From the NCBI GenBank assembly GCA_038244055.1, contig JBBRTW010000089.1:1-19102 (forward strand): 19,102 nt of DNA, given 5' to 3'. This DNA comes from DASPKW01 sp038244055 (GTDB taxonomy: Bacteria; Planctomycetota; Phycisphaerae; Tepidisphaerales; Tepidisphaeraceae). This document shows positions 7,516-13,233 of this stretch, in pieces (the stretch's first letter is position 1; each line of letters opens with the position of its first letter). Below the pieces are notes generated by a model. That model made no database searches. It was not told the DNA's origin and saw only the letters and a program-made list of their open reading frames with translations. Position numbers and translations under genes: made by a program.

Positions 7516-7555
7516 CTACGCCAGCATGGATCGCCGTTTCATCCGGACTGAGACG

Positions 7556-7673
7556 GTCATGCTGAGCGTAGCGAAGCATCTGGCCTCGAACTTGTTGGGC
7601 CATTCGGCTCGCAAATGGCCACTACGAATCGGCAAGATCCTTCGGGTCGCATAGCTCCCCTCAGGATGACGTC
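7556..7673. repeat. Dispersed-type intergenic hairpin element
   Basis: The left end GTCATGCTGAGCGTAGCGAA pairs imperfectly with the right end, which finishes CCCCTCAGGATGAC, giving complementary GTCATSCTGAG termini. An inner hairpin GGCCATT (7598-7604) / AATGGCC (7614-7620) sits near the middle. I recognise this wording (GTCAT-CTGAG-GCGAAG...GATCCTTCGG...CTCAGGATGAC) as a kind of repeat common between genes in many bacterial genomes, though I cannot confirm by search. It is probably a mobile or REP-like palindrome. Confidence 0.7.
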
Positions 7674-7722
7674 ACGCAGGATGACGTCACGCAGGATGAC
7701 GTCACGCAGGATGACATCACAA
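7663..7722. repeat. 15-bp tandem repeat, four units, each with TGACGTCA
   Basis: Three identical units AGGATGACGTCACGC (7663-7677, 7678-7692, 7693-7707) are followed by a diverged fourth (7708-7722, ATGACATCACAA). Each intact unit carries the 8-bp palindrome TGACGTCA. The array overlaps the right end of the hairpin element, which suggests it arose by tandem amplification of that end. Confidence 0.9.
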
Positions 7723-7758
7723 ACGTATTCAAAGACTGAACCCATCAACAGGAATCTC

Positions 7759-9882
7759 ATGTCCACCACACTCAAAGAAACACCCGAACGAACGCTGCCG
7801 ATGCAGTCTTCCCCCAAACCCTCGGGCCGGAAGCGGTCGCTGTTTGATCCTGAAATCATGATTCCGGCCATCGGCGAGAGCTTTAGGAAGCTCAATCCGA
7901 TTCACATGATCAAGAACCCGGTCATGTTCGTGACCGAAGTCGGCGCCGTTGTCACCACGATCGAAATATTCTTCGCCAAGGCTCACGGCGAGCCCTTTGG
8001 ATTCGTGCTCCAGATCGCGCTGTGGCTCTGGTTTACCGTGCTCTTCGCCAATTTCGCCGAGGCGATGGCGGAGGGGCGTGGCACGGCGCAGGCCGATGCC
8101 CTGCGCAAGAGCCGCACCAAATCCAGCGCTCGCAAGCTGAATGCCGGCGGCGATGAGCAAATCGTGGCGGCCGAGAGCCTTCGCAAGGGCGACCGCTTCG
8201 TCTGCGAAGCCAACGATCTGATTCCGGCCGACGGAGAAATTATCGAGGGCGCTGCGACGGTAAACGAATCGGCCATCACCGGTGAATCCGCGCCCGTCAT
8301 CCGCGAGGCAGGCGGCGATCGCTCGGCCGTCACCGGTGGCACCACCGTCCTCTCCGACCGCATCATCGTCCAGGTCACGGCCAACCCGGGCGAGTCGTTC
8401 ATGGATCGGATGATCGGATTGATTGAGGGCGCCAAGCGGCAGAAGACGCCCAACGAAATTGCCCTGAATATCCTGCTGGCGGCGCTGACGATTATCTTCC
8501 TGGTCGTAATCCTGACACTCAAACCGTACGTCCTCTACACTGCCAGCTATGTCGATGATGCGGCCAAGGCGAAGCTCCTCTCGGCGACTTCCGTCACGGT
8601 ACTGGTTGCGCTGCTGGTCTGCCTGATCCCGACCACCATCGGCGGCCTGCTTTCGGCCATCGGCATCGCCGGCATCGACCGCATGGTGCAGCACAATGTT
8701 CTGGCGATGAGCGGAAAGGCGGTTGAAGCGGCCGGCGATGTCGATGTGCTTCTGCTCGATAAAACCGGCACGATCACGCTCGGCAATCGCCAGGCGACCG
8801 AGTTCATCCCCGCGCCGGGTGTCGATGGGCGCGAACTGGCCGAGGCGGCGCAGCTTTCATCGCTGGCGGATGAAACGCCTGAAGGCAGGAGCATCGTTGT
8901 GCTGGCCAAGGACAAATACGGCATTCGCGGCCGCGAAATCAGCGAATTGCCGCATGCCGAGTTCGTCCCCTTCACCGCCCAGACGCGCATGAGCGGCGTC
9001 AATCTCGATGGCCAGCAAATCCGCAAGGGCGCGGCCGATTCGGTGCGCAAGTTCGTCGGCGGCAAATTCCCGAAGGAGATCGACGCCGCAGTGGAGAAGA
9101 TTTCCAAGGCCGGCGGCACGCCCCTGGTCGTCGCCCAGGGCGAGCGGGCGATGGGCGTGATCTATCTCAAGGACATCGTCAAAGGCGGCCTGCCCGATCG
9201 CTTCCAGCGATTCCGCGCCATGGGGATCAAGACGGTCATGATCACGGGTGACAACCCGCTGACGGCGGCCGCGATCGCCAAGGAGGCGGGTGTCGATGAC
9301 TTCCTTGCGCAGGCTACGCCCGAAGACAAGCTGGCGCTGCTGCGCAGGGAACAGGCGGCCGGGCATCTGGTCGCGATGACGGGTGATGGCACGAATGACG
9401 CGCCAGCGCTGGCTCAGGCGGATGTCGGCGTGGCGATGAACACGGGCACGCAGGCCGCCAAGGAGGCCGGGAATATGGTCGATCTCGATTCGAATCCGAC
9501 CAAGCTGATCGAGGTTGTCGAGATCGGCAAGCAGCTTCTGATGACCCGCGGCGCGCTGACGACTTTCAGCATCGCCAATGATGTGGCCAAGTATTTCGCG
9601 ATCATCCCGGCCATGCTGGTGGCGACATTCCCACAGATCGCGCCGCTGAACATCATGGGCCTGGTCTCCCCGTACAGCGCCATCCTCAGCGCCGTCATCT
9701 TTAATGCCATCATCATCATTCTCCTGATCCCGCTGGCCCTGCGGGGCGTAAAATTCCGCCCGATGGGCGCGGCCAACATCCTGCGCCGCAACCTGATCAT
9801 CTACGGCGTCGGCGGCGTAATCATTCCCTTCATCGGGATCAAACTGATCGACATCCTCATTAACCTGCTGCATCTGGCGTAA
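7759..9882 (+). CDS. kdpB: K+-transporting P-type ATPase subunit KdpB
   Basis: The 707-residue P-type (type IA) ATPase that powers K+ uptake. The actuator motif is TGES (174-177); its Ser corresponds to the E. coli site of inhibitory phosphorylation. The phosphorylation site is DKTGTIT with D334. The nucleotide and hinge motifs are FTAQTRMSG, MITGDNP and TGDGTNDAPA (541-550). D608 and K611 in FSIANDVAKYF correspond to the coupling residues of membrane helix 5. Length is close to the family norm (682 in E. coli). The start at 7759 fits AGGA 5 nt upstream and the N-terminus of homologues. The longer open frame from 7615 would translate the tandem repeat and is rejected. The C-terminus is followed by a 65-bp hairpin element and then kdpC. 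Confidence 0.98.
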   Translation: MSTTLKETPERTLPMQSSPKPSGRKRSLFDPEIMIPAIGESFRKLNPIHMIKNPVMFVTEVGAVVTTIEIFFAKAHGEPFGFVLQIALWLWFTVLFANFAEAMAEGRGTAQADALRKSRTKSSARKLNAGGDEQIVAAESLRKGDRFVCEANDLIPADGEIIEGAATVNESAITGESAPVIREAGGDRSAVTGGTTVLSDRIIVQVTANPGESFMDRMIGLIEGAKRQKTPNEIALNILLAALTIIFLVVILTLKPYVLYTASYVDDAAKAKLLSATSVTVLVALLVCLIPTTIGGLLSAIGIAGIDRMVQHNVLAMSGKAVEAAGDVDVLLLDKTGTITLGNRQATEFIPAPGVDGRELAEAAQLSSLADETPEGRSIVVLAKDKYGIRGREISELPHAEFVPFTAQTRMSGVNLDGQQIRKGAADSVRKFVGGKFPKEIDAAVEKISKAGGTPLVVAQGERAMGVIYLKDIVKGGLPDRFQRFRAMGIKTVMITGDNPLTAAAIAKEAGVDDFLAQATPEDKLALLRREQAAGHLVAMTGDGTNDAPALAQADVGVAMNTGTQAAKEAGNMVDLDSNPTKLIEVVEIGKQLLMTRGALTTFSIANDVAKYFAIIPAMLVATFPQIAPLNIMGLVSPYSAILSAVIFNAIIIILLIPLALRGVKFRPMGAANILRRNLIIYGVGGVIIPFIGIKLIDILINLLHLA

Positions 9883-9890
9883 TCCGATTC

Positions 9891-9955
9891 AGGGTCAGGA
9901 GCCGGCCACCAATAACGCCAACCAAGTTAAAACGCCTCCCCCGGCTCCTGACCCT
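9891..9955. repeat. 65-bp hairpin element, copy 1 (kdpB-kdpC)
   Basis: Perfect 15-bp inverted arms, AGGGTCAGGAGCCGG (9891-9905) and CCGGCTCCTGACCCT (9941-9955), enclose a 35-nt loop. A second copy of the same length lies after kdpC and matches at 59 of 65 positions, all differences being in the loop. TTTT follows this copy, so it might act as a partial terminator or as an mRNA stabiliser between kdpB and kdpC. Confidence 0.93.
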
Positions 9956-10040
9956 TTTGCGCACCCCGTGGAAACTATTGCAATAATAAAACTTCATCAA
10001 CTCACAACTCACAACCCAGCATCCCCCGGAGAAAGCCACC

Positions 10041-10949
10041 ATGAAACCCAACCAAGATTCACTAAACCTATCCGCCGATTTCGGCAGCCTCATCAAACCC
10101 GACGCCGCGCCCGATGGCATGCTCACCCACATCCGCGTCAGCGTCATCGCCACGCTCGTCCTGGCGGTCATCGTCTGCGGCATTTACCCCGTGGTCGTCT
10201 GGGGCCTGTCCCAGATCTTCTTCAACGACCGCGCCAACGGCTCGCTCATCAAGAATGACAAGGGTGAAGTCATCGGTTCGAGATTGATCGGTCAGAGCTT
10301 CTCGGATGCCAAATACTTCCACCCGCGCCCGTCGGCCGCTGGTAGCGGCTACGACGGCACCGCCTCGGGTGGATCGAACCTCGGACCCACGAGCAAGAAG
10401 CTCATCAACGGCACCACCAAGCCGACCACCCAGCCCAACCCCAAGGCCGGCGGCGACCCCATCCCAGGCCCCGACGCGGTGGACTACGATGGCATCAAAC
10501 TGCGCGTGCTCAACTACCTGGACGAGAACGGGATCGAAGTCAAACTGATTCAGATTCAGAAGGATTCGGATGGCAAGGAACTCGGCCGGGCGCTCGTGGA
10601 GGCCAAGCCTTTCAAGACCGAAAAGGGCGAGTGGGATCAGGTCAAGCTGGTCAATGCATTCAACGATGATGCCAGCACCCTGATCATCCAACCCTCGACG
10701 CCAGTCCCGGCCGACGCGGTGACCGCCTCGGGCAGCGGGCTCGATCCGCACATCAGCGTTGAAAACGCGCGCATCCAGATCAAGCGCGTCGCCGATGCGC
10801 GCAAAGTCGCCGTGGATGTCGTGCGAAAGATCGTCGATGCGAACACGGATGGCGCGGATTTGGGAATCCTTGGCGATCCGGGTGTCAACGTGTTGATGCT
10901 CAACCTGTCGCTGGATAAGAACGCGCCCGCGCCACCTCAGCAGAAATAG
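10041..10949 (+). CDS. kdpC: K+-transporting ATPase subunit KdpC with central insertion
   Basis: A 302-residue subunit with a single membrane helix at about 32-60, which stabilises the KdpB-ATP complex. Conserved KdpC features are IGQSFSDAKYFHPRPSAAG (83-101), SNLGPTSKKL (112-121), VPADAVTASGSGLDPHIS (222-239) and the C-terminal LGILGDPGVNVLMLNLSLD. KdpC is usually about 190 residues. Here about 100 extra residues (roughly 122-221) sit between SNLGP and the TASGSGLDPHIS motif. They begin Pro/Thr-rich and continue as a probable small beta-rich unit. The ribosome site GGAG lies 9 nt before the ATG. It is flanked on both sides by the 65-bp hairpin element. Confidence 0.96.
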   Translation: MKPNQDSLNLSADFGSLIKPDAAPDGMLTHIRVSVIATLVLAVIVCGIYPVVVWGLSQIFFNDRANGSLIKNDKGEVIGSRLIGQSFSDAKYFHPRPSAAGSGYDGTASGGSNLGPTSKKLINGTTKPTTQPNPKAGGDPIPGPDAVDYDGIKLRVLNYLDENGIEVKLIQIQKDSDGKELGRALVEAKPFKTEKGEWDQVKLVNAFNDDASTLIIQPSTPVPADAVTASGSGLDPHISVENARIQIKRVADARKVAVDVVRKIVDANTDGADLGILGDPGVNVLMLNLSLDKNAPAPPQQK

Positions 10950-10954
10950 ACATC

Positions 10955-11019
10955 AGGGTCAGGAGCCGGCCACCAACAGCCACAACCAAGTGAAAACGCG
11001 TCCCCCGGCTCCTGACCCT
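10955..11019. repeat. 65-bp hairpin element, copy 2 (after kdpC)
   Basis: It has the same 15-bp arms as copy 1 (10955-10969 and 11005-11019) and a related 35-nt loop, 59 of 65 bases identical. It begins 5 bp after the kdpC stop. Arms are perfectly conserved while the loop has drifted, which suggests selection on the hairpin or recent dispersal of the element. Confidence 0.93.
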
Positions 11020-11058
11020 TTCGCGTCAATTGCAAAGAGTCGTCCCTCACCACGCGGC

Positions 11059-11089
11059 ACCGCGGGCGCAAAGGCAAACCGCCCGCGGT
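11059..11089. repeat. Hairpin in the kdpC-kdpD spacer
   Basis: Perfect 10-bp GC-rich arms ACCGCGGGCG (11059-11068) and CGCCCGCGGT (11080-11089) enclose an 11-nt loop. No T-run follows, so it is not a classical terminator. A smaller GATGCC/GGCATC pair (11118-11123 and 11134-11139) lies closer to kdpD. It could attenuate transcription into kdpD or protect the upstream mRNA. Confidence 0.7.
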
Positions 11090-11168
11090 CCGCCTTGAAA
11101 CGCCGGTGGGCTGATGGGATGCCCAGGTCTTCCGGCATCAGTGAAGTAGAATAGCAACGGTCGAAGCC

Positions 11169-12821
11169 ATGCCCGAAACCCGCGCCAGCAAATTCCTCGA
11201 TCTTATCCGCCGCTCCGAGCGCGGCCGGCTCAAGGTCTACCTCGGCTACGGCCCGGGCGTCGGCAAAACCTACATGATGCTCCAGGAGGGGCACCGCCTT
11301 AAACGCGATGGGATCGATGTCGTCATTGGCCTGGTCGAATCGCACGGCCGCGCTGAGACCGAGGCGCTGGTTGCGGGCCTGGAGTTGATCCCGCGCCGCC
11401 GCGTCGATTATCGCGGCATCACGGTTGAGGAATTCGATGTCGATGCCTGCCTGGCGCGCAAGCCGCAGGTGGCCATCGTCGATGAACTGGCCCACACCAA
11501 TGTCCCCGGCAGCCGCAACGCCAAGCGATACGAGGATGTGCAGGAGCTTCTGGCGGCCGGGATTCACGTCATCACCGCGATGAACGTCCAGCATCTCGAA
11601 AGCCTCTACAACACCGTGGAAGGCCTCGTGGGCGTGAAAGTCCGCGAGCGCATTCCCGATTCGGTGCTGGCCGATGCCGATCAGGTGGTCAACATCGATC
11701 TGGTTCCCGAGGACCTGCAACAGCGCCTCCGCGAAGGGAAAATCTATCCGAAGGAGCGCATCGCCCCGTCCCTCGAAAACTTCTTTCAGGCCGGTAATCT
11801 GGAGCATTTGCGCGAGCTGGCTCTGCGCGAGCTGGCCAGCCAGATCGACTCGCGCCGCCGCGAGCGCCCCGAGAATGTCGCGGCGGCCGGAACCGATCAG
11901 ATCATGGTCTGCCTCAGCTCGCGCGGGCCCAACAGCGCCCGGCTCCTGCGCTTCGGATCGCGCCTGGCCGGGCGTCTCAACCGCAACTGGTACGCGGTCT
12001 ACGTGCAGACTCCGAAGGAAGAGCCTACGGTCATCGATGCGGTGACCCAGCGCCTCCTGGCCGATACGCTGACACTCGCCAACCAGCTCGGCGCGACCGT
12101 CTTCACCTTCAAGGGCGCGGATGTCTGCGACACCATTCTCCGCTTCGCCCGCGAATACCGCGTCGGTCAGATCGTCATCGGCAAGCCCCACCCCATCCCC
12201 TGGTGGCGGCGAGCGATGGGCCGGAAATCCGTCGCCGAGCAGCTCCTCTTCCGCGCTACGCATGCGACCGTCATCGTCGTCGATGCCGATTCCGAGGAGC
12301 AACTCGCCAGCAATCTCCCGGCCGCCCCGACATCCGATTCCTCTCCCACCTTCACGGCCGCGCCCAAGCCGCCGACGCTCGGCGATCTGCTCGAGCCCAG
12401 CCACATCCACGTCTGGGATGATCCGGTCTCCCGCGATCAAATCCTGCGCACGCTCGTCGGCGCGGTCCTCAACGGCTCGGTTGAACCCACGCAGGACCAG
12501 GTGCTGGAAAGACTCTCCGAGCGCGAGCAGCAGGGCTCGACCTTCCTCAATGAAGGCGTCGCCCTGCCCCACGCCCGCCTCGAGAAGCTCCTCGCCCCCA
12601 GGCTCGCGCTGGGCCTGACCCACGCCGGCGTGCTCGATGCCCCCACCGACAAACCGATCGAAGTGGTCGTGCTTCTTCTGACCCCCGCCTCCGGCCCCTC
12701 ATCGCATCTGCAACTTCTGGCCGCCGCCGGGCGACTGCTCCAGAAGAAGGAAGTCCGCGCGCGCCTGAGCCGCGCCCGCAGCGGCGATGAGGCCATCGCC
12801 ATCATCCGCGAGACGCGCTGA
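11169..12821 (+). CDS. kdpD: Kinase-less KdpD: KdpD N-domain + Usp + PTS EIIA fusion
   Basis: A 550-residue, apparently soluble sensor. Residues 1-232 are the KdpD domain, with Walker A GYGPGVGKT (26-34) and Walker B VAIVDELAHTN (101-111). Residues about 244-372 are a universal stress protein domain with VIGKP and a C-terminal ATVIVVD strand. After a Pro/Ala/Ser linker, residues about 403-550 are a PTS EIIA type-2 (PtsN-like) domain with active H468 in GVALPHARL, a second conserved H513 in SSHLQLLA and EVVVLLLTP. Canonical KdpD (894 residues in E. coli) continues with four membrane helices, GAF and histidine kinase; none is here. In E. coli, unphosphorylated PtsN binds KdpD and stimulates it (established), so this fusion appears to build that link into one chain. 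Start ATG 11169 lacks a clear ribosome site but matches homologues. It is separated by 219 bp from kdpC. Confidence 0.93.
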   Translation: MPETRASKFLDLIRRSERGRLKVYLGYGPGVGKTYMMLQEGHRLKRDGIDVVIGLVESHGRAETEALVAGLELIPRRRVDYRGITVEEFDVDACLARKPQVAIVDELAHTNVPGSRNAKRYEDVQELLAAGIHVITAMNVQHLESLYNTVEGLVGVKVRERIPDSVLADADQVVNIDLVPEDLQQRLREGKIYPKERIAPSLENFFQAGNLEHLRELALRELASQIDSRRRERPENVAAAGTDQIMVCLSSRGPNSARLLRFGSRLAGRLNRNWYAVYVQTPKEEPTVIDAVTQRLLADTLTLANQLGATVFTFKGADVCDTILRFAREYRVGQIVIGKPHPIPWWRRAMGRKSVAEQLLFRATHATVIVVDADSEEQLASNLPAAPTSDSSPTFTAAPKPPTLGDLLEPSHIHVWDDPVSRDQILRTLVGAVLNGSVEPTQDQVLERLSEREQQGSTFLNEGVALPHARLEKLLAPRLALGLTHAGVLDAPTDKPIEVVVLLLTPASGPSSHLQLLAAAGRLLQKKEVRARLSRARSGDEAIAIIRETR

Positions 12822-12862
12822 ACTCAAGCCTGCGCCCACATCGTGCCGCCGCGCGCCTGGCC

Positions 12863-12882
12863 GCCTCGCCTTGACGCGAGGC
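12863..12882 (+). terminator. Weak hairpin after kdpD
   Basis: GCCTCGC (12863-12869) and GCGAGGC (12876-12882) form a 7-bp stem with a 6-nt loop, 41 bp after the kdpD stop. No T-run follows. It could mark the end of the kdp transcript, but intrinsic termination is not strongly supported. Confidence 0.3.
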
Positions 12883-12952
12883 GATCGCGCGTGGCCTTGC
12901 GTCCTCGTCTCATTCAACCCTTCAACATCTCAGCCGCTCCGGGCTATGCAAT

Positions 12953-13171
12953 ATGCCGCCCGGCCGAGGCTCGCTCTACAGGGATGCGGTCGACAAAACG
13001 GAAAAGTTCATGCGCGAAAAATACGGCGACAACTGGGCTCCGTTCACCGCGCGGCATATCGTGGATCGCCACTCGTTCGTCTACTGCGAGCTGACTTCCG
13101 ATAAGCTGATCGTGCGCGCGGTCGATCAGGCTTGGAAGGAAATCAACCAGATCGCGATCACCAAAGCATAG
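12953..13171 (+). pseudogene. Remnant of a metallophosphoesterase C-terminus
   Basis: A 72-residue frame from an ATG with no ribosome site. From GSLYRDAVDK onward the residues read like the extreme C-terminus of a calcineurin-type phosphoesterase (HSFVYCELTSDKLIVRAVDQ, then KEINQIAITK). The catalytic D/H/N motifs and the rest of the fold are absent. The in-frame stop at 12872 rules out a longer intact gene here. It lies just before a complete exported metallophosphoesterase and may be the stub left by a deletion. Alternatively it is a genuine small protein. The family assignment is by eye. Confidence 0.5.
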
Positions 13172-13233
13172 AGGTAACCCATCCGCGCCCGCGCCGTCCC
13201 ACGCTCATGAACGTTAACTTCCAAGGAGTCGCA

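Larger units (their letters stand above)
7516..7758. other. Repeat-filled kdpA-kdpB spacer
   Basis: The spacer is almost entirely repeat: a dispersed-type hairpin (7556-7673) running into a 15-bp tandem array (7663-7722). The kdpB ribosome site AGGA (7750-7753) follows. The kdpB frame is open back to 7615 through the array, but only because the repeat unit is 15 bp and lacks stops. Confidence 0.65.

Noticed and set aside
7663..7722. CRISPR array
   Set aside because: The units are contiguous 15-bp repeats with no spacers, and no cas genes are nearby.
7615..7758. 48-residue N-terminal extension of KdpB
   Set aside because: It translates the hairpin and tandem repeats (RMTSR units). The ATG at 7759 has its own ribosome site and gives a normal-length KdpB.
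9891..9959. Intrinsic terminator ending transcription after kdpB
   Set aside because: The loop is 35 nt and the T-run is only four bases. The same element follows kdpC, so a dispersed repeat fits better, though a partial effect is possible.
10959..12623. 554-residue antisense open frame opposite kdpD
   Set aside because: High GC keeps antisense frames open; the plus strand encodes conserved KdpD, Usp and EIIA motifs.
13132..13233. Longer start for the phosphoesterase at 13132 or 13207
   Set aside because: The frame is open, but the AAGGAG at 13223-13228 points to the GTG at 13234, which begins a clean signal peptide.
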